A DNA stretch of 64,000 nucleotides. Source: Sphaerotilus microaerophilus (GTDB lineage: Bacteria; Pseudomonadota; Gammaproteobacteria; Burkholderiales; Burkholderiaceae_C). Position numbers and translations under genes: made by a program. Under the pieces are notes generated by a model. It saw nothing but the letters and a program-made list of their open reading frames with translations, did no database searches and was not told the DNA's origin. Below are positions 44,745 through 55,281 of the stretch, piece by piece (within the stretch, counting starts at the first letter, position 1; every line of letters begins with the position of its first letter). Location: the NCBI RefSeq assembly GCF_023734135.1, contig NZ_AP025730.1:434001-498000 (forward strand), written 5' to 3'.

Positions 44745-45080
44745 ATGAGTTTCCAGAAAGTCTGCACGCTCGACGACGTGTGGGAGGGCGAGATGAACGA
44801 GGTGGAGGTCGGCGAGCACGTGATCGTGGTCGTCGGCCTGGAGGGCGGCGAGTTGCGCGCCTTCCAGGGCATCTGCCCGCACCAGGACATTCCGCTGTGC
44901 GAAGGCAAGTTCGACGGCAAGGCGCTGATGTGCCGCGCCCACCAGTGGACCTTCGACGCACGCACCGGCGTCGGCATCAACCCCGGCGACTGCCGGCTGG
45001 CCGAGTACCCGGTGAAGGTCGACGGCGACGACGTGCTGATCCAGGTCGAGGGCGTAAAGCCGCTCTTTGCCCATACCTGA
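44745..45080 (+). CDS. tmoC: Toluene monooxygenase Rieske [2Fe-2S] ferredoxin
   Basis: This 111-residue Rieske protein carries electrons from the reductase to the hydroxylase. Cluster ligands are Cys44, His46 (CPHQ) and Cys63, His66 (CRAH). Having a separate Rieske component identifies the four-component (toluene) type rather than the three-component phenol hydroxylase type. It lies 10 bp after tmoB; a hairpin repeat follows. Confidence 0.95.
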   Translation: MSFQKVCTLDDVWEGEMNEVEVGEHVIVVVGLEGGELRAFQGICPHQDIPLCEGKFDGKALMCRAHQWTFDARTGVGINPGDCRLAEYPVKVDGDDVLIQVEGVKPLFAHT

Positions 45081-45083
45081 GGC

Positions 45084-45154
45084 CCCCAACCTCGCTCGCG
45101 CTCGGTACCCCCCGAGGGGGCCGGGCCCGCAACGGGCCGGCGGAGCCGGACCCG
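45084..45154. repeat. Intra-operonic hairpin repeat, copy R4
   Basis: Lies between tmoC and tmoD. Reverse-complemented it matches R3 (GTCCGGCTCCGCCGG and CCCCCTCGGGGGG are shared). Because the tmo genes are on the plus strand, the copy has the same orientation relative to transcription as R1-R3 in the minus-strand operon. Confidence 0.65.
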
Positions 45155-45209
45155 TGCCGGCACTCGGTGAAGTGAAGGCCGGCCCCTACAGAACGAACGG
45201 AGACAAACC

Positions 45210-45527
45210 ATGAGCCATGACCAAGCCACCGCCGACGCCTACCGCAACAACCGCGTCGGCCCGGTGCTGCGCGCCTGCGGCATCACCAGCGGCGTGGTGG
45301 AAGCCGCCGAGGAAGACAACCCGGACAAGACCATCCGCGTGGACGACAAGCTGGCCTATGTGCGCATCGACTGCGAGGGCGAGCTGATCCTGCGCCGCGA
45401 CACGCTGGAGCGCGCGCTGGGCCGGCCGTTCAAGATGTCCGAGCTGGAGGTGAACCTCGCCTCCTTCGCCGGCCGCATCGAGACCACCGAGGACCACGTC
45501 CGCTTCTACTACGAAAAGACGCTCTGA
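45210..45527 (+). CDS. tmoD: Toluene monooxygenase effector protein
   Basis: A 105-residue MmoB/TmoD-family coupling protein with [12 protein letters not shown] near the N-terminus and the pattern [22 protein letters not shown] near the C-terminus. It binds the hydroxylase and tunes activity and regiospecificity. GGAGAC precedes the ATG. Confidence 0.94.
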   Translation: MSHDQATADAYRNNRVGPVLRACGITSGVVEAAEEDNPDKTIRVDDKLAYVRIDCEGELILRRDTLERALGRPFKMSELEVNLASFAGRIETTEDHVRFYYEKTL

Positions 45528-45576
45528 GCCCGCGCCCCCTGCCCCGCCCGCCCCGCCAAGCGAAGGAGACAAGACC

Positions 45577-46563
45577 ATGAACGCACCCGAAGTCCTCAAG
45601 CCGCTCAAGACCTGGAGCCACCTGGCCAGCCGCCGCCGCAAGCCCAGCGAGTACGAGATCGTCTCGACCAACCTGCATTTCTCCACCGACAACCCGGACG
45701 CACCCTTCGAGCTCGACCCCAACTTCGAGATGGCGCGCTGGTTCAAGGAAAAGCGCAACGGCTCGCCGCTGAAGCATCCGGACTGGAACGCCTTCCGCGA
45801 TCCGGACGAGATGGTCTACCGCACCTACAACATGCAGCAGGACGGGCAGGAGACCTACGTGCTCGGCCTGTTCGACCAGTTCTCGGCACGCGGCCACGAC
45901 AGCATGCTGGAGCGCACCTGGGCGGGCAGCCTTGCGCGCCTGTACACCCCGGCGCGCTACCTCTTCCACACGCTGCAGATGGCCTCGGCCTACCTCTGCC
46001 AGATGGCGCCGGCCTCCACCATCTCCAACTGCGCCACCTACCAGACGGCCGACTCGCTGCGCTGGCTGACGCACGTGGCGTACCGCACCAAGGAACTGTC
46101 CAAGACCTTCGGCGACATCGGCTTCGGCGCCGACGAACGCCGCTACTGGGAGCAGGACAGCGCCTGGCAGGGCTGGCGCGAGTTGGTCGAACGGGCGCTG
46201 GTGGCCTGGGACTGGGCCGAGAGCTTCACCGCCTTCAGCCTGGTGATCCGCCCGGCCGTCGAGGAAGCGGTGCTGCGCGGCCTGGGTGAAGCCGCCCGCC
46301 ACAACGGCGACACGCTGCTGGGCCTGCTGACCGATGCGCAGCTGCAGGACGCCCAGCGCCACCGCCGCTGGGCCGCCGCGCTGGCGCGCATGGCGCTGGA
46401 GCAGCCGGGCAACCGGGAGGTGCTGGCCGGCTGGGTGGCCAAGTGGGAGCCGCTGGCCGATGCGGCGATGGCCGCCTACTGCGCCGCGCTGCCGGACATG
46501 GCCAATGGCACGCAGCGCGCCCAGGCCGCGACGCGCGAGTTCCGCCAGGGGCTCGGGCTGTAA
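45577..46563 (+). CDS. tmoE: Toluene monooxygenase beta subunit
   Basis: A 328-residue ferritin-fold, metal-free partner of the alpha subunit. It starts MNAPEVLKPLKTWSHLA and contains RKPSEYEIVSTNLHF, the typical TmoE/TbuA2/TouE opening. AAGGAGA precedes the start. tmoF follows 16 bp after the stop. Confidence 0.94.
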   Translation: MNAPEVLKPLKTWSHLASRRRKPSEYEIVSTNLHFSTDNPDAPFELDPNFEMARWFKEKRNGSPLKHPDWNAFRDPDEMVYRTYNMQQDGQETYVLGLFDQFSARGHDSMLERTWAGSLARLYTPARYLFHTLQMASAYLCQMAPASTISNCATYQTADSLRWLTHVAYRTKELSKTFGDIGFGADERRYWEQDSAWQGWRELVERALVAWDWAESFTAFSLVIRPAVEEAVLRGLGEAARHNGDTLLGLLTDAQLQDAQRHRRWAAALARMALEQPGNREVLAGWVAKWEPLADAAMAAYCAALPDMANGTQRAQAATREFRQGLGL

Positions 46564-46579
46564 ACGCAGAGAGCGCAGC

Positions 46580-47617
46580 GTGAAAGTCCAGATCGAGAAC
46601 GGCCCGGCCTTCGAGGTCGCCGCCGGGGAGGACAGCCTGCTGCGCGGCGCGCTGCGTGCGGGCTTCGACTTCCCCTACGAGTGCAGCGTCGGCGGCTGCG
46701 GCGGCTGCCGCTTCGACCTGCTCGACGGCCCGATGGCCACGCTCTGGGAACAGGCGCCCGGCCTGTCCGAGCGCGACCGGCGGCGCGGCAAGCGGCTGGC
46801 CTGCCAGTCGCGGCCGCAGGGCGACTGCACCATCCGCGTGCGCCCCGCCGGCTCCGAGCCCAGCGGCCTGCCGGCGGCGCAGCGCCTGCGCGCCACGCTG
46901 CTGACGCGCCGCGCCGTCACGCCGGACCTGAGCGAGTTCACCTTCCGCCTGCCGGCGGACGTGGCCTTCCGCGCCGGCCAGTACGCCCTGCTCTACCCGC
47001 CGGGCGTCGAGGGTGCGCGGGCCTATTCGTTCAGCGATGCGCCCGGCGAGCCTGGCGCCCCGGGGCTTTGGCGCTTCATGATCCGCCGCGTGCCCGGTGG
47101 GCGGGGCAGCAACGCGCTGTTCGACCGGGTGGCGCCGGGCGACGCGATCGACCTGGACGGCCCCTACGGCCACGCCTGGCTGCGCCCGGGTGCGGCGGAG
47201 GCGCCTCGGGACGTGATCTGCATCGCCGGTGGCTCCGGCCTCGGGCCGATGCGGTCGGTGGCGCGCGGCGTGCTGGCCGAGGCGGGCACGCGGCGGGTGC
47301 ACTTCTTCCTCGGGCTGCGCACGCAGGCCGAGTTGGGCGCCGCCGCGGAGGTGGCCCAGCTGCAAGCCCAGGCGGGTGGCGAGCGCCTGCGGCTGACCAC
47401 CGTGCTGTCCAACCCGACCGAGGGCCTGGCCTGGGAGGGTGTTACCGGCTTCGTGCACACCCAGGTCGAGGCGGCGCTGACGGCGCTGGGCCGGCCCTTC
47501 GACGCCTACGACCACTACTTCGCCGGCCCGCCGCCGATGGTCGAGGCGCTGCAGGACCTGCTGATGGTGCGCCAGCGCGTGCCCTTCGCACAGATCCACT
47601 TCGACCGCTTCGTGTAG
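46580..47617 (+). CDS. tmoF: Toluene monooxygenase NADH:ferredoxin reductase
   Basis: A 345-residue FAD/[2Fe-2S] reductase: N-terminal plant-type ferredoxin (Cys35, Cys40, Cys43, Cys75), FAD motif RAYSFSDAP, NAD motif GGSGLGPMRS. The GTG at 46580 is chosen because it gives the expected MKVQIENG start; the earlier in-frame ATG (46334) lies deep in tmoE. It ends the monooxygenase genes and ompW follows after 114 bp. Confidence 0.93.
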   Translation: MKVQIENGPAFEVAAGEDSLLRGALRAGFDFPYECSVGGCGGCRFDLLDGPMATLWEQAPGLSERDRRRGKRLACQSRPQGDCTIRVRPAGSEPSGLPAAQRLRATLLTRRAVTPDLSEFTFRLPADVAFRAGQYALLYPPGVEGARAYSFSDAPGEPGAPGLWRFMIRRVPGGRGSNALFDRVAPGDAIDLDGPYGHAWLRPGAAEAPRDVICIAGGSGLGPMRSVARGVLAEAGTRRVHFFLGLRTQAELGAAAEVAQLQAQAGGERLRLTTVLSNPTEGLAWEGVTGFVHTQVEAALTALGRPFDAYDHYFAGPPPMVEALQDLLMVRQRVPFAQIHFDRFV

Positions 47618-47731
47618 GCCCGCCGCCCGGTCGGCCGGCCGGCGCCCCCCCCACCCCCAAAGTTCCACGGACCCGCACGACCGAGGCGGGCCAGCCACTG
47701 CCGTCCCTGACGGAACCATGAGGAGACCGAG

Positions 47732-48388
47732 ATGAACACCCTATCTTCGACCGCCCGCTGGGCACTGCTCGCCGGCCTGGTGCTGGCGGGCTCGGCCCAG
47801 GCCGAGTCGTCCCCCTGGACCCTGCGGCTGGGTCCGGCCAACGTGCGCTTCAGCACCGACGCGGAGGTCTCGGTCAACGGCGCCCGGGTGCCCGGCGCCA
47901 ACGCCGAAGCGAGTTCCAACACGACCCTCGGTTTTGAACTTGCCTACGCCCTCGACCCGCGCTGGACGGCGCGGCTGCTGGGCGGCATCCCGCCCACCAC
48001 CACGCTGACCGGCACCGGTGCGCTGGCCGGCACCGGCACGCTGGGCAAGGTGACCTATGGGCCCCTTGCCGGCACGGTGACCTGGAACCTGCTCACGGAC
48101 GGCCCTGTGCGCCCCTACCTGGGAGCCGGGCTGAACTACACCGTCGTGTTCAAGAGCCGGGACGGCTTCATCGCCAACCTGGATGCGAAGAGCGCCTTCG
48201 GCACGGTGCTGCAGGCCGGGCTGGACCTGCCGCTGAGCGATCGCTGGACCCTGAGCCTCGACGCGCGCAAGATCTTCGTGAAGACCCAGGCCGATGGCGT
48301 CCTGCCGGCGATGGGCGGCGCTGCGGCCCATGCCGATGTGCGGCTGGATCCGCTGGTGGTGTTCCTGTCGCTGGGCACGCGTTTCTGA
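47732..48388 (+). CDS. OmpW-family outer-membrane protein
   Basis: A 218-residue protein: signal peptide cut at SAQA-ES, then an eight-stranded beta-barrel of the OmpW/AlkL type (WTLRLGPANVRF, YALDPRWTARLLGGIP, PYLGAGLNYTVVF, and a C-terminal Phe, SLGTRF). OmpW/AlkL barrels pass small hydrophobic molecules. In Ralstonia tbu and in tod clusters this position holds a FadL-type porin (TbuX/TodX), so an OmpW protein probably does the same job here, bringing in toluene. GGGCCC copies at 48400 and 48423 could form an attenuating hairpin after it. Confidence 0.88.
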   Translation: MNTLSSTARWALLAGLVLAGSAQAESSPWTLRLGPANVRFSTDAEVSVNGARVPGANAEASSNTTLGFELAYALDPRWTARLLGGIPPTTTLTGTGALAGTGTLGKVTYGPLAGTVTWNLLTDGPVRPYLGAGLNYTVVFKSRDGFIANLDAKSAFGTVLQAGLDLPLSDRWTLSLDARKIFVKTQADGVLPAMGGAAAHADVRLDPLVVFLSLGTRF

Positions 48389-48491
48389 TCGAACCCCCGG
48401 GCCCCGCTTCGGGCTGCCCCGTGGGCCCTCCCGGCCATGGGGCTAGCCCGCCTTGACGCTCTGCGCCTGCGGCGGACAATCCAGTTGGAGA

Positions 48492-48509
48492 CTGGAATAT
48501 CGAGATTTC
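48492..48509 (+). promoter_or_regulatory. Shared promoter box upstream of the NtrC-type regulator (copy 3)
   Basis: CTGGAATATCGAGATTTC, 51 bp before the TTG start of the regulator. The 14-base core GAATATCGAGATTT is identical to copy 2 before the hybrid kinase at 31950. Confidence 0.5.
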
Positions 48510-48560
48510 GCGGGCGGGCACAGCGACCCTCTCCGCTCCCGCCGCAGGAGACCGCCGCCC

Positions 48561-50042
<1,482 letters not shown>

Positions 50043-50062
50043 CGCCGCGTAGGATCGCCGCG

Positions 50063-50854
50063 ATGCTCCCGTCCGAGAAATTCCTCGCCGCCTTCCACGT
50101 CCCTGATGAGGCGCCGCGCACCCTGGCCGAGCGCGCCTACCTCGGGCTGCGCCACGACATCGTTACTGGTGCGCTGCCGCCGGGCGAGCGCCTGCGCGTC
50201 GAGCACCTGAAGGACCGCTACGAGGTGGGTGCCGGCACGCTGCGCGAGGCGCTGGGCCTGCTGGTGTCGGACGCGCTGGTGCAGGCCGAGGGGCAGCGCG
50301 GCTTTCGCGTCGCGCCGATGTCGATGGCCGACCTGGCCGACGTCACCGCCAACCGCGTCTTCCTGGAGACCGAGGCGCTGCGCCAGTCGATCCGCAGCGG
50401 CGATGCGCAGTGGGAGCGCGAGCTGGCCGCCGCCTTCGAGGCCCTGTCCCTGGCCGAGCTGAACCCCGCCGGGCGTGACGTGGCCGAGTGGGAGCGCTGC
50501 AACCGGGCCTTCCACGAGGCGCTCATCGCCGCGCACGGCTCGCCCTGGAACAAGTACATGCTCGGCATCCTCTACCGCCACTCGGAGCGCTACCGCTACC
50601 TGGCGCTGCGGCTGGTCGACATGGCCAGCCTGCAGCACGACGTGCACCGCGAGCACGAGGACATCTTCCGCGCCGCCATTGCGCGCCAGGAGGCGCGTGC
50701 CGCACTGGCGCTGGAGGCGCACGTGCGCCTGACCTGCGAGCTGCTGCAGGCCGAGGTGCACAAGGGGCTGGACCTGGATGCCGCGCTGGCGGCGCGGCGC
50801 GCGCCGACGCCCGCCGGGGCCCAGCTTCAGGCCCAGGCCCAGGCTCAGGAGTAG
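50063..50854 (+). CDS. GntR-family (FadR/FCD subfamily) regulator
   Basis: A 263-residue protein with an N-terminal winged HTH (GALPPGERLRVEHLKDRYEVGAGTLREALGLL in parts) and a C-terminal FCD helical effector domain with the Asp/His metal ligand pattern (ANRVFLETEALR, NRAFHEAL, HREHEDIF). It starts 20 bp after the damaged NtrC-type gene and is probably co-transcribed. Comamonas phenol clusters have a GntR repressor (AphS/PhcS) that silences phenol genes; this may be its counterpart. The start at 50063 replaces a much longer spurious frame. Confidence 0.88.
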   Translation: MLPSEKFLAAFHVPDEAPRTLAERAYLGLRHDIVTGALPPGERLRVEHLKDRYEVGAGTLREALGLLVSDALVQAEGQRGFRVAPMSMADLADVTANRVFLETEALRQSIRSGDAQWERELAAAFEALSLAELNPAGRDVAEWERCNRAFHEALIAAHGSPWNKYMLGILYRHSERYRYLALRLVDMASLQHDVHREHEDIFRAAIARQEARAALALEAHVRLTCELLQAEVHKGLDLDAALAARRAPTPAGAQLQAQAQAQE

Positions 50855-51540
50855 CTGACCCAGCCGTCGTAGGCCGGTGCATCCAGGTGCGGGATGCCGT
50901 TGAAGCTCTGCAGCATGTGGCGCTTGGGCGTGAAGCTGAACTCGGTCACCGCGCTGTTGCGGATGCGCAGGTTCAGCTCGACGGCGGTCTGATGCGGCGC
51001 GCCCAGCACCTGCGCCACCGCGGTGGCGATCGGCCCGCCGCTGGAGACGATCAGGACCTGTCCGCCATGGTGGCGCTCGCGCACCAGGTCCAGCGCGCCG
51101 ACGATGCCGCCGACGAAGGCGCGCCAGCTCGGCATGCCCCGTGGCTCGATCTCGCCTTCGGCCCAGCGGTTCAGCGCCGTGCGCAGCACGCGGAAGTGCG
51201 CCCGGTAGCCCTCGGGGCTCCGGTCGGCGGCCATGCGGTCGAACTCGTCGGGGGTCAGCACCGCGCGGATCAGCGCCTCGCTGTCGTACTCGTTCAGGCC
51301 CGGCCAGACCCGCGGCGCGGGCATGTTGCCCAGGCCCTTGCCCAGCCCTTCGGCCAGCGCGGCGTGGGACTGGGCATGGCGGCGCAGGCTGCCCATCAGC
51401 ACCGCGTCGAAGCGGATGCCGCGCTCCGCGAAGTACTCGCCCAGGCGGCGGCACTGCCGCGCGCCGAGCTCGCTGAGCTGGTCGTAGTCGGCCGCGCCGA
51501 AGGAGGCCTGGCCGTGGCGGACGAGGTAGAGGGTGCTCAT
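50845..51540 (-). CDS. Histidine phosphatase family protein
   Basis: 231 residues with the phosphoglycerate-mutase-like RHG motif at the N-terminus (YLVRHGQAS, catalytic His9) and a second arm ending in VSSGGPIA, where the usual second His (GHG/SHG) is replaced by Ser-Gly-Gly. It is convergent with, and overlaps by 10 bp, the GntR gene. The substrate is unknown. Confidence 0.85.
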   Translation of the reverse strand: MSTLYLVRHGQASFGAADYDQLSELGARQCRRLGEYFAERGIRFDAVLMGSLRRHAQSHAALAEGLGKGLGNMPAPRVWPGLNEYDSEALIRAVLTPDEFDRMAADRSPEGYRAHFRVLRTALNRWAEGEIEPRGMPSWRAFVGGIVGALDLVRERHHGGQVLIVSSGGPIATAVAQVLGAPHQTAVELNLRIRNSAVTEFSFTPKRHMLQSFNGIPHLDAPAYDGWVSYS

Positions 51541-51618
51541 GGGGCCGCGATTGTCACGGCCGTGCCATCGTGCACCCTGTCTCGCGCGGGACGCGGGCTT
51601 TCCCCAGCCTCGGTTACG

Positions 51619-52545
51619 TCAGGCGCAGCCCGGCGCCCCGTGGCACGACACCGTGAACGGCGTGCGGATGGCCTGCAGCGTCACGTGCGCGATCTCGAAG
51701 CGCTCGTGCAGCTGCCGGCTCGCTTCGGCCAGGAAGGCATCATCGGCCGGCTGCTCGGGCATCAGCAGGTGCGCGGTCAGCGCGGTCTGCGCCGTGCCCA
51801 TGGCCCAGACGTGCAGGTCGTGCACGCGCTCGACGCCGGGCAGGGCTTCGAGCAGGGCCTGCACCTCGCCGAGGTCGATGCCCTCGGGCACGCCGTCGAA
51901 CAGCAGGTGCAGCGACTGCCGGAACAGCCCCCAGGTGCCCACCACGATCACCAGCGCGATCAGCAGGCTGACCACCGGGTCCATCCAGTACAAGCTGAAG
52001 CGCCAGGTCAGCAGCCCGGCGATCACGACGCCCACCGACACCAGTGCATCGGCCGCCATGTGCATGAAGGCGCCGCGGATGTTGAGGTCGTGCTCGCGCC
52101 CGCGCAGGAACAGCAGCGCGGTGGCGGTGTTGACCACGATGGCGAGCGTCGCGACCCAGACGATCGTCAGCCCTTCCACCGGCGCGGGCGCGTTCAGCCG
52201 CTGCACGGCTTCCCAGGCCAGCGCGCCCATCGCCACGAGCAGCAGCAGGGCGTTGGCGAAGGCCGCCAGGATGCTGGCGCGCTGCCAGCCGAAGGTGTGG
52301 CGCGCATCCGGGCGCAGCCGCCCGGCCAGCGCGCCGCCCCAGGCCAGCACCAGCCCGGCCACGTCGCTGAGGTTGTGGCCGGCGTCGGCCAGCAGCGCCA
52401 GCGAGTCAATGCGCCAGCCCACGCCGGCCTCGACGGCGACGAAGCCGAGGTTGAGCACGATGCCCAGCGCGAAGGCGCGGTCGTGGTTGGCGGGGCCGTG
52501 GTGATCGGCGGGGTCGTGGCCGTGGTGCTTGTGCATGGCCGGCAT
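51619..52545 (-). CDS. CDF-family cation (zinc/cobalt) efflux transporter
   Basis: A 308-residue CzcD/ZitB-like protein: His-rich N-terminus (HKHHGHDPADHH), six membrane helices, and the paired metal sites DAGHNLSD (helix 2) and HMAADALVSVG (helix 5), then a cytoplasmic C-terminal domain. It exports Zn2+ (perhaps Co2+/Cd2+) in exchange for protons. An alternative ATG lies three codons in (52536). The MFS gene ends 4 bp upstream. Confidence 0.92.
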   Translation of the reverse strand: MPAMHKHHGHDPADHHGPANHDRAFALGIVLNLGFVAVEAGVGWRIDSLALLADAGHNLSDVAGLVLAWGGALAGRLRPDARHTFGWQRASILAAFANALLLLVAMGALAWEAVQRLNAPAPVEGLTIVWVATLAIVVNTATALLFLRGREHDLNIRGAFMHMAADALVSVGVVIAGLLTWRFSLYWMDPVVSLLIALVIVVGTWGLFRQSLHLLFDGVPEGIDLGEVQALLEALPGVERVHDLHVWAMGTAQTALTAHLLMPEQPADDAFLAEASRQLHERFEIAHVTLQAIRTPFTVSCHGAPGCA

Positions 52546-52549
52546 TCTT

Positions 52550-53773
52550 TCAGGGCGGTGGGCGCGGCAACACCAGCAGGGCGATCCAGGCGGCCAGGCC
52601 GATTGCGGCGGTGAGTGCCAGGGCGGCACGCCCCCAGGCGTCCAGCGCCAGGCCGAACAGCCAGGGCGCGGCGGCCTGTGCGATGCGGGCCGGCATCATC
52701 AGCCAGCCCTGGCGCCGGCCGTAGCCCGCCGGCCCGAAATAGACCAGCGGCAGCGTGCCCTTGGCGATGGTGAGGATGCCGTTGCCCAGCCCGTGCAGCA
52801 CCGCGAACGCGCCGGTGGCGAGCGGCGTGGCGCCCGCCAGCCCGAACAGCAGGGCGCCGAGGGGGTGGCCCGCGGCCGCCACGCGGGCCGACCGCAGCGG
52901 GTGCAGCCGGCGCTGCAGGGCAAACTCCAGCCAGCGCCCGGCCACCTGTGCCGGGCCGACCAGGGCGCCGGCCGCCACCGCAGCGGCCAGCGTGGCGCCG
53001 CCGGCCTGCAGCAGCCGGGGCAGGTGGGTGGCCATCGCGGTGGCGCAGAACCAGGCGGCTGCGAACACGAAGGCCAGCAGGGCAATGACACGCACGGGGT
53101 TTGCCAGGCGTGGCGACTCGTCCGGCGCCTCATGCGGCGCATTGCCTGGCGGGCCGTTCTGCGTGGCCAGGGCCGAGGTGGCGGGCTTGCCATCGGTGCC
53201 AGGAGGGGTCGACGGCAGGAGCGCGTTGAGCGGCAACCCCAGCCCCAGGTGCAGCAGGGCCCAGCCGACACAGGCGCCGCGCCAGCCGAAGTACGCGTCC
53301 ATCCAGGCCGACAGCGGCCAGCCGACGGTGCTGGCAAAGCCGGCCAGCAGCGTGATGCCGGTGATGGTGCGGCCGGCGTCCCGCCCGTACAGCCACACCA
53401 GGGTGGCAAAGGCCGACTCATACAGCCCGGCCCCCATCCCCAGGCCCAGCAGCAGCCAGGCGGCGACGAGGCTCCAGGGGCCCTGTGCGCAGGCCAGGGC
53501 CAGCAGGCCCAGGGCGAAGCCCAGGCTGGTGAGCGACAGCAGGCCCCGCCCGCCGTGGCGGTCGATCAGCCGCCCGGCGCTGGGGCCGACCAGCGCGGAG
53601 AGCAACATCGCCAGCGAGAAGGCGGCGAACACGGCGGCGTTGCCAATGCCGAGATCGCGCGCCATCGGCTCGGCCAGCATCGCCGGGAGGTAGAAGGTGG
53701 ACGCGTAGCCCAGCGTCTGGGCGGTGCCCAGCATCCATACGACCTGGCTTCGCGAAGGCGGGCGGCGGGCCAC
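52550..53773 (-). CDS. MFS transporter
   Basis: A 407-residue, 12-helix major facilitator. It begins with a GTG (MARRPPSRSQVVW) just after the ATP-grasp stop; the A-motif region reads GRLIDRHGGRGLL after helix 2. Subfamily and substrate are unclear; a proline/glycine-rich loop separates the halves (PSTPPGTDGKPATS). Likely one transcript with the ATP-grasp gene (20 bp gap) and the CDF gene. Confidence 0.8.
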   Translation of the reverse strand: MARRPPSRSQVVWMLGTAQTLGYASTFYLPAMLAEPMARDLGIGNAAVFAAFSLAMLLSALVGPSAGRLIDRHGGRGLLSLTSLGFALGLLALACAQGPWSLVAAWLLLGLGMGAGLYESAFATLVWLYGRDAGRTITGITLLAGFASTVGWPLSAWMDAYFGWRGACVGWALLHLGLGLPLNALLPSTPPGTDGKPATSALATQNGPPGNAPHEAPDESPRLANPVRVIALLAFVFAAAWFCATAMATHLPRLLQAGGATLAAAVAAGALVGPAQVAGRWLEFALQRRLHPLRSARVAAAGHPLGALLFGLAGATPLATGAFAVLHGLGNGILTIAKGTLPLVYFGPAGYGRRQGWLMMPARIAQAAAPWLFGLALDAWGRAALALTAAIGLAAWIALLVLPRPPP

Positions 53774-53793
53774 GTCGTGTTGCCTGCGCCGGG

Positions 53794-55119
53794 CTAGACC
53801 GGCTGGCCGGTCGGGGCGACTGCAGCCTCCGGCATGGCCGGCCCGACGGTGCTGTAGACCGGCGCAAAGCCGCCGCCCGGGGTGCGGAAGTTGGTCGTCT
53901 GGCCCTGGTAGAGCCTTGCGGCCAGCCACTGCACGCGGCCCGCGTAGGCATAGGCGCGCAGGTCGAACTTGAGCAGGCGGACCGGGTCGGCCTCGTCGAC
54001 GCCGCGCTCGCCGGGGGCGATCAGCGCCTGGGCCACGTAGTCGCCAGCCAGGATCTCGCCCCAGACCCGCCGGGTGAGCTTGTCGCCCCGGTAGGTGGCG
54101 CGGCTGCCGTAGCCGGCCACCGGCTTGAAGAACAGGCCGCGCCTTGCCGCCCACAGGCGCTCTCCCGCTTCGGGGCTGACCACCTCGGTGCGCGGCACGT
54201 GCGCCAGCAGCCGGTCGCGGGTTTCGGCGGGCACGCCCAGGGCGGCCAGCTCGCCGGCATCGCTCAGCCAGGCCAGGCGGCGCTTGTCGGCCAGCAGGGC
54301 GTGGGCCTGCGGGTGGGGCGTGAGCAGCACCGCGCCGGCCTCCCACGCGCTGCGCAGGGCGGCGCTGGCAGGCTGCTCCAGGTAGAAGTCGGTCAGGCGG
54401 TTGTAGACGAGGTCCACCGCCAGGCCGTCGGCCCAGAGGCGGCCGTCGCGCCAGGCCAGCTCGCCGGGGTCGGCGATGCGCATCTGCAGGCCGGCCCGCT
54501 CGAACAGGCCCTGGAAGAGCAGGAACTCCGGGTAGAGGTACTGCGTGGAGGGTGCCTCGTCGACGATCGCGATCGTCTGCAACGGCCGCGCGGTGGCGTC
54601 GCCACCGCGGGCCCACTCCTGCCGGAACATCGCGACCAGCGCGTCCTCGAACTGGCGCACCTGCTCCCGCGAGGGCACGAAGGCGGTCATGTCCTCGCAG
54701 CAGGCCCGCTGCGCGCGCGCCAGCACCGCGTTGAGCATTGCGCCGCCAGCGTTGGTGTTGACCTCGATGAGGCCCAGCTCGCCGCTTTCGGCCAGGTGGA
54801 AGTCGTAGCCGAAGAACACCCCGCGCGGCCCACCGGGTGCCGGCAGCCGGGCGATGGCCGGCGCATCGGCCAGGGCGCGCTCGCGCCAGGCCGGCAGCGC
54901 GGCGACCGCCTCCACCGCGCGCACCACCTGCGCCATGCGCAGGACCTGTTCGGGGGCGACGAACACCGGCTGCGCGGCGAAGAGGTAGGGGCAGCGCTCG
55001 CGCACCAGCGCGGCCAGGCCGGGGCGGCCGAGCTCGGCGTCCAGCGCCCGCGACAGCGCGGCGGGGTCGAGGCTGGCGCAGAAGCAGGCGCGGTTCAGGC
55101 TGGTGATCAGCTCGGCCAT
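53794..55119 (-). CDS. ATP-grasp-like protein of unknown substrate
   Basis: 441 residues from MAELITSLNR. GVFFGYDFHL and GLIEVNTNAGGAMLN give the first conserved block, YLYPEFLLFQGLFERAGL the second, and FFKPVAGYGSRATYRGDKL with LKFDLRAYAY the nucleotide-binding part, a glutathionylspermidine-synthase/ATP-grasp-like arrangement seen in circularly arranged peptide ligases. The frame is open further upstream, but no ATG is found before the divergent crcB promoter. The function is not known. Confidence 0.65.
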   Translation of the reverse strand: MAELITSLNRACFCASLDPAALSRALDAELGRPGLAALVRERCPYLFAAQPVFVAPEQVLRMAQVVRAVEAVAALPAWRERALADAPAIARLPAPGGPRGVFFGYDFHLAESGELGLIEVNTNAGGAMLNAVLARAQRACCEDMTAFVPSREQVRQFEDALVAMFRQEWARGGDATARPLQTIAIVDEAPSTQYLYPEFLLFQGLFERAGLQMRIADPGELAWRDGRLWADGLAVDLVYNRLTDFYLEQPASAALRSAWEAGAVLLTPHPQAHALLADKRRLAWLSDAGELAALGVPAETRDRLLAHVPRTEVVSPEAGERLWAARRGLFFKPVAGYGSRATYRGDKLTRRVWGEILAGDYVAQALIAPGERGVDEADPVRLLKFDLRAYAYAGRVQWLAARLYQGQTTNFRTPGGGFAPVYSTVGPAMPEAAVAPTGQPV

Positions 55120-55281
55120 CTGCTCGGCGATCAGGGGGGTGGCGGTGTCCAGGGCGGTCTCTCCATCAGCGGTGGCGCTCGACAGCGCGCATGATGCCCA
55201 ATCCGCGCCGCCCGGGGCCCACCAGGGCTGGGCACGCCGATATAGTGGCGGCGCCCCGACGATCCCTGCCCTGCTGCCGCC

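Noticed and set aside
48400..48428. Hairpin-like GGGCCC pair after ompW as a terminator
   Set aside because: There is no T-run after it, and read-through into the regulator is known in the related tbu operon; too weak to call a terminator.
55190..55281. Fluoride riboswitch before crcB
   Set aside because: The short leader shows none of the conserved GGCGAUGG...CUGAU elements that I could align.
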